Source: Parus major (lineage: Eukaryota > Chordata > Aves > Passeriformes > Paridae). From it: a stretch of 64,000 nucleotides of DNA. A model generated the notes under the pieces. That model was not told where the DNA came from. It was given only the letters and a program-made list of their open reading frames with translations, and made no database searches. The stretch is taken from positions 89,390,230 to 89,454,229 of the forward strand of contig NC_031768.1 in NCBI RefSeq assembly GCF_001522545.3. The letters are read 5' to 3'. Each line of letters opens with the position of its first letter. The first letter of the stretch is position 1. Shown piece after piece: positions 52,601-62,100 of this stretch. Made by a program: the position numbers and the translations under genes.

Positions 52601-55277
52601 CTGACATTGCTTGAGCAATGAGTTGGGATGATTTCCAGAGATCCCTTCCTGTCTCAGTTGAGACAGTGTAACTGCAGAGCCCCAGACCCTTAGATGAGCA
52701 GCCTTTGGGAGCAGGGATCCAAACCTCCTCTGGCGAGCATCAGACCTGCTGGCCATGTTCTGCCAAGCTTCAGGTCTCTAGGACTGAGCGTGGAGAAGCT
52801 GATGAGCTGTACTTGCATTCTGCCTGCACCATTCTTCTGCGGGAGCCTGGGGCCCTTGAACATTTTATTTAACTTGGATATTTTAATTCATTACCTTGTT
52901 TTTCCTAATGGGCTTGCTTTTCTGTGGCTCATCTGAGATCGATAAACAGCTGGAGCTGGGCTGCACAAAAGCTTCTAGGCAGACACTAGATGAGAAAAGA
53001 GATACTAAACATTGCTGTTTTTCAGCTTGTCACCAGTGATTCAGGGATAAGGGGGCATGCATGGCACTGTCTTTGTCAGGGAGTGGGGAGAAGAGGGAGG
53101 GGGCGTTTACAGTGTGCTCAGCAGTCTCAGTGCAGCCAGGCACTGACGCTCTCCAGCATTAAAAGCTGGAGCCTGGGTAGGGCTCAGATGGGTGGGAGGC
53201 TCCAAGTGACACTGCAGCCCCTCGCCCAGCCATCTCTGGCTGTCTGTCTCAGCTCCCCGGTCACACCCTGCCTTTGTCTCCCCCTCTCCATCCCTTTGTC
53301 TCCTTCGAGCTTAAGCTGCCTGCCTCCCGCTGTGTCGGCTGGGGCTCTGTGGATAACACCCTCTTCTACTCCCCAGCTCAAGCAGTGGAAAGCCTTTGAA
53401 GAAGAAAGCCAAACCATGAGCTACATGGCAAAATATTTCACCAGCCCGAGCAGGAGCTGCCGCTCAATGTACAGCGAGGAGCAACTCTACCAGCTCATAG
53501 GGGAGAAAAACTCTATGAAGCGGCTGCTCACCGAGGTACAGGGCTCTGCCGGCCCCCCTCCTCCAGCTTCTCTCCTTCCCTTTTGTGGGCTGAAGGCTTT
53601 GCAGGGTGGGAAGCCCTTCTTTACACCCCTGTCCACACTGGTGATCCCTCACCAGCCTCTTCCTTCCTGAGGGAAAGAGCTGCTTCGTTTTCTTGCACTC
53701 CAAAGCACCACAATTTAGGCATAATCTGGAGGGTTTAAAAAAATTCTGTAGGGAGGAGTGCAAGAGAGCCTGGTTCCCACAGCCTTGTCAAACATGGTTA
53801 ATTTAGAGGGGAGATGCTCTGTCTCAGAAGAGCCCCCAGCCTCCTGCTCCCTCACCTGCACTGCATGGGCAGGAGCACCCCAGCCTGAAGAGCTGCCTGC
53901 CCAGTGAGCTCCTTCCCACACACACGTCTGGGGGGCTGCAGGGGAGGCTGAGGTCACAAATGCTGCCGGTGTGGCTCTTGCCAGGCAGAGAGGGGTAATT
54001 TGTTTTCTGGCAGTGCCTGCTTCCAAATTGGCAGTGTTTTCCTGCTCTCTGCCCGTCCCACACTTGACAGGCTTATTTGTTTGACACAGAAAAACGCCGT
54101 GATTGAAAGCCTGCAGGAGCAAGTGAGCAGCGCCAAGGAGAAGCTGATGAGGCTGATGTCTGCGGAGAGTGGCTGCGAGCCCCATGCGCTGCCAGCAGCT
54201 CCCTGCACCTGGAGCTCAGGGCAGCCTGGGGATGCACCAGGGGACTGCTGCCCCCTGGATACAGAGAGGGATGGGTGGCAGCTCCCCTGCTTGCTGAGTA
54301 CATCGCCTCTTGGCAGCAATGCTCAGGCCCTCCAGAAACCTGAAACCCAGGAGCCTGTTTGCTCTCAGGTGCTGCTTTTTAATACAGGGGACAGCATTGA
54401 ACAGGGCCTGAGAGATGTCCAGGAATGTGGGACACCTGCAGTGCAGGGGCAGCCTCCGGAGCAGCTGTCAGGCCAGGACAACTCAGCTGGTGTAGCCTGG
54501 GAGTCGTCCCCCAAAGTCAGCTATGTAAATAGTGAAAAGCTGTGGGAAATCTTGCAAGAGTTAAGCCTAGATGGCAAAAACTACAGCCCAGCCTTATCTG
54601 CAGGATCTCTGCTTGGAAACCGGGGCACCTCAGGAGAGCAGGGAGAAACACAGGTGGGCCAGGAGGGCTACCCAGGCATCCAGACACCCCTCAGCCCCTA
54701 CCTGGCAAGGCATCGTCGGAGGATCCCATTACCCCCTGCCTCCACACGCTTCCCCGGACACGTATCTCCTCGTGCCAGCAGCAGGGTGAAGGAGGTGGGC
54801 AGCTGGGGCCGTGGGGAGTCAGCACATAACTCCCTGGGAAAGGGAGGGGAGATGGCTGGCAGAAGGCTCCTTCACCCCCCAGCACCATCCTCTCCAGCCA
54901 TCCCAAGGGAGGCCAGCCTCCAGCCAGAGGGGTGGCTGGGATGGCCTGAGTCCCAGGGTGCTTCATCGTGCATCGCACAGGAGCAGCGGTGGTGGCAGGG
55001 CACCCCGAGGGGACCCGCTGAGCCCTCCCTGCGCTCACTGTACTATTACCCAGACTCTGACTCCAGCAGCAGCAGCAGCAGCTCTGAGGAGATGTTTCAT
55101 GGCTGCCACCGACCCTGCTGCGAGGTTTGCTTCCAGAGCCCACGTGGCTCCCTGGACAGCAGCAGCACGGACACGGACACAGAGCCCAGTGACTGTGAGG
55201 ATCACCAGACAGAGCACCACGGTGGGCCCCAGCCCGTGGTGAATTTCAAAGACGATCTGAAACCCACTTTTGTGTGA
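40497..55277 (+). CDS. GPR156: GPR156, orphan class C G protein-coupled receptor (9 coding exons, 764 aa)
   Basis: The coding sequence joins 40497-40601, 43219-43355, 45500-45635, 46502-46612, 47583-47708, 48152-48247, 50990-51226, 53377-53535 and 54090-55277 (2295 bases). It encodes a GABA-B-like heptahelical receptor with a short extracellular N-terminus (NCSELC motif) and no Venus-flytrap domain. Seven TM segments lie at about 51-75, 89-110, 127-147, 169-190, 226-250, 262-283 and 292-314, followed by LKQWKAFEEE, a coiled coil (about 370-395) and a long low-complexity tail. The tail ends in the conserved NFKDDLKPTFV. The start has an in-frame TGA four codons upstream. Human GPR156 is about 814 aa; the shorter length lies in the tail. 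Known role: constitutive Gi signalling that sets hair-cell orientation downstream of EMX2; loss of function causes deafness. Confidence 0.96.
40602..43218 (+). other. GPR156: GPR156 intron 1
   Basis: A 2.6 kb phase-0 intron, donor GTACGT and acceptor TGCCTCCCACAG. It contains two identical TTTAATTAAAAG 12-mers (40964, 41137) and an A-rich tract near 42362. No repeat family is recognised. Confidence 0.85.
40957..41240. promoter_or_regulatory. candidate intronic enhancer with homeodomain-type sites
   Basis: The 12-mer TTTAATTAAAAG occurs twice, 173 bases apart (40964-40975 and 41137-41148), and CAATTAATATT lies at about 41190. TAATTA is the core recognised by many homeodomain factors, including EMX-class proteins. 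Regulatory activity is a hypothesis. Confidence 0.3.
43219..43355 (+). CDS. GPR156: GPR156 coding exon 2 (TM1)
   Basis: Residues 36-80 plus two bases of Arg 81. A short serine-rich segment leads into TM1 (GVVWTFLTGGVLLALFFLIF), then the basic IRFRKNR of the first intracellular loop. The acceptor is CCTCCCACAG and the donor AACAG|GTAAGG. Confidence 0.94.
43356..45499 (+). other. GPR156: GPR156 intron 2
   Basis: A 2.1 kb phase-2 intron, with a donor GTAAGG and acceptor TTCCTAAAG. It holds a sense CR1 copy at 43590-43862. No other exon is recognised. Confidence 0.85.
43590..43862 (+). mobile_element. CR1 LINE 3' end
   Basis: The order of motifs is that of avian CR1: CAGGTTGGGCACCAGGAATA, CATTGGAACAGGCTGCCCAG, GAAGTGTTCAAGACTGGGTG, CTTTTCCAAACCTAATGATT and a CTATGGG end. 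Sense orientation, 5'-truncated, moderately diverged. Confidence 0.88.
45500..45635 (+). CDS. GPR156: GPR156 coding exon 3 (TM2)
   Basis: Completes Arg 81 and encodes residues 82-126. IVKMSSPNLNIVTLLGSGLT enters TM2, and LPSGDSMEKLIQ forms the first extracellular loop. The SSPNLN motif is a family hallmark also seen in GABA-B receptors. The donor is TTCAG|GTGAGT. Confidence 0.95.
45636..46501 (+). other. GPR156: GPR156 intron 3
   Basis: A 0.87 kb phase-0 intron between a GTGAGT donor and a CCCCTGGCAG acceptor. It includes a short (GGCA)n stretch near 45897. No exon or mobile element is recognised. Confidence 0.85.
46502..46612 (+). CDS. GPR156: GPR156 coding exon 4 (TM3 and second intracellular loop)
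   Basis: Residues 127-163: TM3 (VRLCLLCVGTSLVFGPVLGK) then SWRLYKVFTQRVPDKRV, the basic second intracellular loop that is near-invariant among GPR156 proteins. Acceptor CTGGCAG, donor CGGGTG|GTGAGT. The open frame continues far past the donor, but that extension has no family similarity. Confidence 0.95.
46613..47582 (+). other. GPR156: GPR156 intron 4
   Basis: A 0.97 kb phase-0 intron with a GTGAGT donor and TGTGTTTGCAG acceptor. No mobile element or RNA gene is recognised. Confidence 0.85.
47583..47708 (+). CDS. GPR156: GPR156 coding exon 5 (TM4)
   Basis: Residues 164-205. IIKDLQLL continues the second loop into TM4 (LAMVAALVLADTVLLLTWVF), followed by SDPVQCFRSLSVSLR at the start of the second extracellular loop. 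Donor CTGCGG|GTAAAA, weaker than its neighbours. Confidence 0.94.
47709..48151 (+). other. GPR156: GPR156 intron 5
   Basis: A 443-base phase-0 intron with a non-optimal GTAAAA donor and a TTGCCTTGTAG acceptor. Nothing else is recognised. Confidence 0.85.
48152..48247 (+). CDS. GPR156: GPR156 coding exon 6 (second extracellular loop, start of TM5)
   Basis: Residues 206-237. It encodes a loop with two cysteines (CSVSRVQSC), one of which probably pairs with the TM3 cysteine as in other class C receptors, then SDLWLILILGFK, the start of TM5. Donor TTTAAG|GTAAGT. Confidence 0.93.
48248..50989 (+). other. GPR156: GPR156 intron 6
   Basis: A 2.7 kb phase-0 intron with a GTAAGT donor and TCTGCTTCCAG acceptor. 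It contains a possible old antisense CR1 scrap near 49.0 kb and a short AAAC repeat near 49550. No extra exon is seen. Confidence 0.85.
48999..49090 (-). mobile_element. possible old CR1 fragment
   Basis: AGAATCATAGGAAAAAGAGC followed by AGAAAGGGACCTC resembles an antisense CR1 3' end (ATAGAAT...GGAAGGGACCT). The match is short and diverged. Confidence 0.4.
50990..51226 (+). CDS. GPR156: GPR156 coding exon 7 (TM5 to TM7)
   Basis: Residues 238-316. It finishes TM5 (SILLLYGTYLAGL) and has an extracellular loop with the sequons NVS (253) and NQS (260). TM6 (LTLIVGVNLVFLAAGTICLV), a loop, and TM7 (LLFGFTSGGIFVCTTTINCF) follow, ending IFVPQ. The acceptor is CTTCCAG and the donor CCACAG|GTATGC. 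This is the most family-diagnostic exon. Confidence 0.95.
51427..51755 (-). mobile_element. CR1 LINE 3' end, antisense
   Basis: It starts AATCACAGAATTGTTTGTAT and GGAAGGGACCTAAAGATCAT, then continues through CACAGTGAAGAATTAATTGC and CTACCCTCTTTCAGTTTAAA to CATCTCCAGCTTTCTTGT. This is the reverse complement of the CR1 3' region in the expected order. Confidence 0.92.
52362..52680 (+). mobile_element. CR1 LINE 3' end, sense
   Basis: The segments TATATAAATATCGATGGGGG, ACAATGGGCACAAACTGAAA, CCCAGAGAGGTTGTGGAGTC and TTTCCAGAGATCCCTTCCTG follow the order of the avian CR1 3' end. Strongly 5'-truncated and lacking an intact reading frame. Confidence 0.92.
53377..53535 (+). CDS. GPR156: GPR156 coding exon 8 (proximal C-terminal tail)
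   Basis: Residues 317-369. It starts with the conserved LKQWKAFEEESQTM just after TM7, passes through MAKYFTSPSRS with many possible phosphorylation sites, and ends EKNSMKRLLTE leading into the coiled coil. Acceptor TACTCCCCAG, donor ACCGAG|GTACAG. Confidence 0.94.
53536..54089 (+). other. GPR156: GPR156 intron 8
   Basis: A 554-base phase-0 intron with a GTACAG donor and TTGTTTGACACAG acceptor. No repeat is recognised. Confidence 0.85.
54090..55277 (+). CDS. GPR156: GPR156 coding exon 9 (coiled coil and long cytoplasmic tail)
   Basis: Residues 370-764 and the TGA stop. The exon opens with KNAVIESLQEQVSSAKEKLM, a heptad-bearing coiled coil like that of GABA-B receptors, and continues as a poorly conserved Gly/Pro/Ser-rich tail. 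It holds a SEKLWEILQELSLDGKN helix-like segment, YLARHRRRIPLPPAS, a polyserine run at 694-701, a CHRPCCEVCFQSP motif and the conserved FKDDLKPTFV end. Conserved short islands separated by variable linker suggest docking motifs in a disordered tail. Confidence 0.95.
   Translation, partial: KNAVIESLQEQVSSAKEKLMRLMSAESGCEPHALPAAPCTWSSGQPGDAPGDCCPLDTERDGWQLPCLLSTSPLGSNAQALQKPETQEPVCSQVLLFNTGDSIEQGLRDVQECGTPAVQGQPPEQLSGQDNSAGVAWESSPKVSYVNSEKLWEILQELSLDGKNYSPALSAGSLLGNRGTSGEQGETQVGQEGYPGIQTPLSPYLARHRRRIPLPPASTRFPGHVSPRASSRVKEVGSWGRGESAHNSLGKGGEMAGRRLLHPPAPSSPAIPREASLQPEGWLGWPESQGASSCIAQEQRWWQGTPRGPAEPSLRSLYYYPDSDSSSSSSSSEEMFHGCHRPCCEVCFQSPRGSLDSSSTDTDTEPSDCEDHQTEHHGGPQPVVNFKDDLKPTFV
55065..55082 (+). 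repeat. GPR156: (AGC)6 run in coding sequence
   Basis: Six consecutive AGC codons within an eight-serine stretch (residues 694-701), followed by two Glu. As a pure trinucleotide run it may vary in length between individuals. Confidence 0.9.
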
Positions 55278-56360
55278 CTGGAAGCACCCCTACCCCAAAG
55301 GCAAATGCCCTTCTCTCCCGAAACACTGCATGTTTTCAGCAATGCTAAAGCCACACGTCCCTCTGGGGAATGTGCCGTGTTCTGGAATTTGGGGATTGTG
55401 AAAAACCTTGCCCTGTTCTGATTTGCAGTGTCAGTCCCAGCCTGGTCAGCTGTGACTGCAGCCTGAGTTTGGCTGAGAAGGGGTTGGCAGCACTCAGGGA
55501 GGTGGTGGTGGCCTTGTCCTGGCTACTCTGTGTCCCACAGGTAACCAGCAGTTCTGTCCATCCTGGTGCCAGCAGTGGCAAAACTGGGGCTGGGGGGTCT
55601 GTGAGAGCCCAAACTTTGTCTCCTCAGAGAGCTTCTCCTGTGAGACCTGTGTGATTCCCACTGGCAGGGAGCAGTATCCTGCCTCAGAAACAGCCACTGC
55701 TTCCTGCACAACACACCATATAGACCAACAGAGGCCTCCTTCCCCTGAGGCTGCTCAAGCAGAGAGAGCATCCCACTGCATCACCCCCAGCTGGGGATGG
55801 GAGACAGACGCCAGAAGCAGTTGCCAGCTGCCTCTCACCTGGGGTGTGCTGCTTCCAGGCAAAGCAAGGACTTTGGAACGGGGTGTGCACAGCAAACTTT
55901 TGGGTTTCAGTGGGTTTCTTGTAGCATCCGAATGAGAAAATGGAGTCCAAAGGTCATGTCCGTGGAGGTGTCTTTGCATTTTGTGTTTTTCAGGTGCATC
56001 ATTGTAGGGTAGACTCAGGTCAGAGCTGAAGGGAAAGACAAGCCAGCCATTGTAAAGGAGGATCTGAAAAGGGGCTTCTTTTTTTACCTTGATTTCTGGG
56101 TCTTGTGCCCTTCTGTCTGTCTTTGTAAGGATGATGTAGTCTGGAATAAGGTTTGTTTGAATTAATATGCTCTGTTTAATTTTTATCTTAGAAACACCAA
56201 GAACAGTAAATCCAGTGTGTGTGTGCCTTTTTGGGGATATTTATCATGGCATTTGAGCTTATCGTTGCCTCCACAGGAGTTCAGGATGCCGAGACCTGAT
56301 GCCCAGTGCAATATAAACCTTCTGGAGAAAAGCTTGATTAAAAGAGCAGGTGTCAGAGGA
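55278..56360 (+). other. GPR156: GPR156 3' UTR (3' limit uncertain)
   Basis: After the stop there is no AATAAA for more than 2 kb. The nearest hexamer variants are ATTAAA at 56337 and 56889; the first AATAAA are at 57490 and 57544. The end given assumes use of the 56337 signal; a UTR of about 2.2 kb is equally possible. Confidence 0.4.
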
Positions 56361-57226
56361 ATCCTAGAGCTGGTTTTGAAGAAAGCAGTGTTAGCACTGC
56401 TCTTTCCATTACCCTTTATGATGGTGAAACCCCTCACTTCTCTTTCCCTTCACTGGTGCCACCTTTTTTTCTCCTGTTGCCTTTGCAGTTTTCCAAGCTT
56501 GCATGTAAGGCAAATCACCAAACTCAGTAACCTTATGAGGAGCAATATTCCCACAGCCGCATTTTGCTTTTAAAATGGAAACACCCCAAACAGGGTGTAA
56601 TCTTTTTTTTTTTTTTCTTTTCTTTTCTGAGCACTTACGGCTCTGGCCTGGGAGAAACGCACTGGCTGCGAGGGTCCCCTGCCTGTGCAGGGCAAACCCG
56701 GGAGCCCGGCGACTCCCTGCAGTGGGACTCGGGATCTCCGTCCCCATCGCCTGCCAGCCGCCTGCAGTTCCGCAGCTCTCGCAGCAGGTGTTGCTGCTGC
56801 CACGCCGGGTGTGCCGGCAAACACCGAGTACATCCCACGGCATCGCCACGCTGGGACAAGGGGCGAGACAAGCATGCTTTAAGGAACCTATTAAATATGG
56901 GTCAAAACCTCTCCCCACCCCCAAACGTGTTTAGAATAACACTTTGCTCTGGGGCTGGGAAATATTGCAGCACAGTCAAAGGAAATGATCAACCATGAAC
57001 CCACCTGGAAGCAGCTGATATAAAAATTAACTTTAAAGCCACTAGTGAATGCGGAAAAACCCTCCAGAGGACTTTGAACCGACAGTTTGTTTGGAAACTC
57101 ACTGCTGAAATTTGAGGTCGTTGCTTTTCTGTGCGGAGACCAGCAGCCACCACCTGAAAACTGCATAGCCTGTGGATGCCTCTACTAAGAAGACCAAGAG
57201 CATTGTGGTTTGTGTCCTAGTATGCC

Positions 57227-57315
57227 CAGCAGGACCAGGACAGTGATCAGCACCTGTATTCAGCACTGGTGAGGTCACACCTCGAATCTTGTGGTCAGTT
57301 GTGGGTCCTCTCCTT
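57227..57315 (+). mobile_element. CR1 LINE internal fragment
   Basis: CTGTATTCAGCACTGGTGAG, CACACCTCGAATCTTGTGGT and CAGTTGTGGGTCCTCTCC match the end of the CR1 reverse transcriptase-encoding region (sense). Unlike the other copies, this is not the 3' tail. It is too short to encode anything. Confidence 0.7.
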
Positions 57316-58007
57316 GCTGATGGCTGTTTAGGGGAAGGGTCACATCACAGCCAGGATGTGATCTCTCTCCTGCTTCATGAACTTTGGCAAGAGGCAGGAA
57401 GGCAAGGAAGCCTTGAGGCTGTTATGCTACAACCACCTGTCATGGCTCAGTCTGCCTCTGTTACCCTGTCAACTTGCCACTGCTTAGGAAATAAAAAAAA
57501 ATATCTTGATTGTGATTCAGCTGCCTGGTTAAAAAAAAAAGAGAATAAAAGGGAAAAAGATTAAAAGAGTTTTGTTAGCTATGGCAGAGAGGGATTACGA
57601 CAGGCTCTCTGGCATGGGAGTGCTGACCATTGGTGTGGAAGTTTTCCCACTGCTTCGTGTTGGCATTAGCAGCTGGGATCTCAGGGAAGGTATTGCTCTC
57701 ATGTTTGATACCAGGTGCAGCTAGGAGAAATAATGAGTATTTGAAAGTACCACAAGAGAGAGAACCTTCAGGTGCCTTTCCCTAGAGTAACCAGACTGTG
57801 TAATCCCTGGACACAGTGGTGCCACATCTCTGTGGAGACATTCCTATGGTACACTGGGGAGGAGAAGTCAGGGGGCCTACAACTCCAAGTAGCCTGGGCT
57901 GCAGGTTTTGAGGAGATGAGGGAGCACCTACATCTGTACATGACCTCCACAGCTCTGGAAGAAGCTTCAGAAAAGTCTTCTTTGAGTCTGGTAGTCATGA
58001 AGGCTGT

Positions 58008-58060
58008 GCTCTCTTCCAGAGCAGCATTGCTCTCTTCCAGAGCAGCATTGCTCTCCTGAG
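58008..58060. repeat. 21-bp tandem repeat, 2.5 copies
   Basis: The unit GCTCTCTTCCAGAGCAGCATT occurs at 58008-58028 and 58029-58049 without change, then partially at 58050-58060. Confidence 0.9.
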
Positions 58061-58874
58061 CCAAGAAACCAGGCATACCTCTTAGTTTGTCTGGTTTTTC
58101 AGGGCTGTCTTCTTGGCCTCTACCTCCAGCTCTGCCCTGCTGAATTGGCAGCTGCTGCTGCTCTTACCCCAAGGTCTGCGCTTGCAGTGAGAGCAGCAAA
58201 GCTGTGACTATCCAGTTGTGAGGCACTAAAGCCATCAGTGTAAGCTGCATCCTGATTGCTGGCCTTGTGCTCAGGCAGAAAGTGCTTGGGGAGCTCCATG
58301 GAGACAGGGAAAAAATACCATAGAAATAAAAGTGGATATTGGCATGGCAGGAGAACTGTGGATGGCTTCGTGGTTGATGTTAACTGCAGGAACTTCCTGC
58401 TACATGACACGGTCGTGCCTTATGGACCTGATCGATCCCTGAACACACCTGGCTGAGCAAGTGCATGGGACGCTGCCACATGGTTCCAAGTTTCTTTCTC
58501 TCAATAAGATTGTGTATTGAAGCTGCTGGAGCACATTCACCTTGGAATGTGTACCTCTCAGTGTTTACAGTGGGGTTCCTTGCTTTCACACCCATGCTAC
58601 CACCTTTCCCCTGTGTAGAGGCGCCTCTGTAGCTGAGCTGGTTTTCTTCTAACTCAGGCATCTGTAGCTGCATGCTTTGTGCTGCCAGATCACAATCACT
58701 TACGTAAGGATTTTATTTTTTCTTTTTCTTCTTTTTTTTTTTTTTTCTTGTCCTGGAGGTTCTTGCAGACAGGATGGGTATGAGGGACTTTGTCCTGCCA
58801 GGCAACTAGATAAAGCACTCAGTGATTCAGCATTTATTGCACCCTACACAGATTCCTCTGTTATCATACCAGCA

Positions 58875-59110
58875 GGAATGTGGGGCTAGAAGGGATCTCC
58901 TAGTCATCATCATATTTCCCAGCAATGACAAACAGTGAGTCATAAAGTCCCTCTTGTTAATTTATCACAGTCCATCTTAAGTCATTGGGAATTTTCTTGG
59001 CAGGTTATTCAAGAACTTCACTTTGACAGAAGGAAACTTGTTTCTGATTTGCAGCCCACATTTTTTCATAGCCTATTTTTGTCTACTTGTTCTCATGCCA
59101 ATGCTGTCTT
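58875..59110 (-). mobile_element. old CR1 LINE fragment, antisense
   Basis: GGGGCTAGAAGGGATCTCCT begins an antisense CR1 3' region. It continues through TTATTCAAGAACTTCACTTT, AAGGAAACTTGTTTCTGATT and TTTTTGTCTACTTGTTCTC at the expected spacing. High divergence suggests an ancient subfamily. Confidence 0.65.
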
Positions 59111-62100
59111 CTAGTTAGTAGCTTTTCTTCCTTCCCGTTCCCCAACCTACTCTCTTCCATGCCGATGAAGAATGTGGCCTCCTCTTCCCAGGATCCCTGG
59201 TCTACTTGGAGAAGAGACTATTTTTAGTTCCCTCCAGCAGCTCATACCTATCCCTTTTTCAGTCTGCAGGGAGGCTTTGAGGGAGAGCCCTAGTTTCATT
59301 GCTACCTGGTTTTATTGCATATCCTTCCCTTGGCACCCATGTGAAGATGGCTGTGTACTCTTCCCTGCCCCCAGCAGCACAGGAGGCCAAGGATGCTGGG
59401 ACAGGATCATGCTCACCTTTGAAAAGAGAGAAGAAGCACTCATTGGAGGTTAGAACATCAGAAAGGCAGGCCAGAAGCTGGCAAAATTCCTGTGGCTCAT
59501 CAGGAAGCTGACATTTTCTCTGCAAATCTGCAATGGCCCTGGGAGTCCCAGCACCCATTGGGTCCTAGATGCACTGCCAGTATGTTACTAATCTCACAGA
59601 AGGGCTGTCCATCCGTGTTTCCTTTCAACACACCTCCTGGAATTGTTGAGAGATGCACCTGTGCCTGGTGAGGGCAGAAACCATGAAGACCTTTTATTTC
59701 TTGGAGTTTCCCACATCTTAGAAAATCCATAAGGACCTGAGTTCCTTAGAAAGCCTCTGGTACCTCTCAAGGGGTTCACAGAAGGGGAAAATGAAAGCAC
59801 ACCCCTCTGCACTGTCCTGATGACATGATCCAACATAGGAATAGCATGGATATTTTATTGGAAAAAAGTGAGTATAATGAGCAAGGCACTCTTCTGGAGT
59901 TGTGCACTGGTTTCCAGGCAATTGCATCTCGTATCTAACCCAAATGATCGGGTGATATTTCAAACCAAAGAGAATGGCAGGAATAATATTAGCTGATGCA
60001 ATCACACCTTGAATTTACAGCAGTGCTAGGCAGATCCATGAACAGTGGGATACTGTGTACATGATTACAGCAAATTCAAACCCTTGTTTGAAAGCAGCTG
60101 GGTTTTGGTTGGGTATTTTTTAACAGTCCCCCAAACAGAGGTGGTAGATAAAGACTTCCTTTCTTGTAACAGGTGAATCTTACACTGATGGTGAAATACA
60201 CTTTGGCAAGTATCAGTTAATTTCCTTGCTATTACAGCCAGCCTTTTTCATGCCAGTAACAAAAACACATTTAGAGCTCTCCTGCTTCTGCAGTCCATTC
60301 TTCACAATGGTGAAGTCTTTTTCCTAGTTCTGCCAATGCTGCAGTCAGTGGGGGAGCCAGGCTCTCCCATCCCTGGAAGCCCAGCATTACTGGGTACCTG
60401 CTGTGCCTCAGTACAACACCTTTGGGCTAAATACTCACTGCCTTCTTGTGGAAAAAAGCTCCCAGCCCCCACTGACCTCAGCCACAGCTGCCTGAGGGCA
60501 TCTGAATTAAGCCTTGAAAGTAGGCAAACCCAGCAACAACAAAGTGTATCCAAGGATGACATGGGGTCTAGTTTTTCTCAAGGAGGAAACTTGGGAGTCA
60601 GCAGCCTTGTCTCTTCTACTGTCTGTTACGTTCATCTCAGAGGGAAAAACCACGGTCTCTTCTGTCTCTCACTGGCACCTGGCACTCAAGTGCCACCTCC
60701 CTGAGCTGCATCAAAGTTTCCTCACTATATGTTTGCAAAACTGGCTCTGAGTGTTTCACCAGCAAGGCTGAGTGACCAGTAAGACCCATGAAAGAACAGT
60801 AAAGTAACAGCTGATGCACTCAGGTGGGTCCTTTTTAAGTTCCTTAAACAGCAGGTTTTGGATGGCGGTGAAAATCCCAAATGTCCTCTTGAAAAAGTGA
60901 GTGAGAGGCCAGAGAAGATAGAGAAGGAGTTCAGACAGCAGTCTGGAATATTAATAGGGGAGACCAATGTTTTTGCTGTTGAGTAGTTGCTATATGTGGG
61001 TGGTTTGTTCACAACAGCTGGTTTTAGTGAAATGAATAATATTTCTGTGCATGTTCATGCATATATTTGTGTCTTTACACAGAGGAAAAACATCCCACTT
61101 TCTCAGGATCATCCCACCGTCTGGAAAAATTTGTGTTTAACAGTCATCAATTAGAAACAGAAAAGAACCCTGCTCCCCATCAGCAAGTATGCGATTTCTA
61201 CCACGAGGCAAAGATTTTTCTAGATAATGACAGCATTAGAAACAACCCCACAAGCATGTGAGGTATGTCTGGTAAATCACTTAAATAAAAAAATCATCTT
61301 GCAGTTTTTCCACTGGGAAAAATGAGTGCCCTGCGATGCAATCAGACCCTGGGCTGCAGGGGGGCCACACTCCTACAAGGAGAGATGACACCTCTATGCC
61401 GGACACAGCAGGGGCCTATTTATTTTACAAAATTGGGCTGTCCTCCCCCTGATCCAGACAGCATCAATCTTGCAGCAGCTGCAGGAGGTAGGGCAGGTTT
61501 TGCACTGACCACCTACCTTCTGGTACAGCTGGAAATCTAGGAACAATATAGTTTCCAATGTTATTCATTGGATTTCAAGTTTGGTGCCAAGCCCTGTGCA
61601 GCCAACAGTTGAGCTACAGAGATTCTGTCGCTCCTTTTACTGGACTACTGTAAAATAATTTCTCTCCATGACCAGTTTAGGCTGTTCTAATGCACGGTCA
61701 TAAATGAGACATTGACTTCTAAAGATCTTCCTACCCTTAGGGTGCCAGATGAAAGAATGGGTCACAGCTTTGTTCTGCCCCAACATGCCTGGGAGTGTTG
61801 AGAGGCACGCTTTCCTCACAAGGAAATTTCCTCTGTCTCCTTAGATTTGCAAGTTTGCAACCTACCTGCAGAATATAAAAGAAATGTTGGGCTGACTGAA
61901 ACAGATGTAAGAAATTTATTTTCTCATGCCATTCAAGCAGCAAGAGCTGTTCTGCTGATGTCTGTGTCTGTGAAAAAGAGCACAGTGACTTCCACTTTTG
62001 ACATAAACTTTGTGGCTTTTTTCAGCAACTCAGCAAGCATTCCCAAGCCCAGGATAACAGAAATACCTTCAATAAATCTGAATATCATCTTTGTAAAAGA

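Larger units (their letters stand above)
51227..53376 (+). other. GPR156: GPR156 intron 7
   Basis: A 2.15 kb phase-0 intron with a GTATGC donor and TACTCCCCAG acceptor. It holds two CR1 3' ends in opposite orientation (51427-51755 minus, 52362-52680 plus), which together make up about 30 percent of the intron. Confidence 0.85.

Noticed and set aside
52990..53670. 226-codon frame running through GPR156 exon 8
   Set aside because: The codons before 53377 and after 53535 are intronic. Acceptor, donor and family similarity limit the exon to 53377-53535.
61060..61263. Acceptor-like CTTTACACAG followed by a 60-codon open frame
   Set aside because: No donor, no partner exon and no recognisable family; probably chance.
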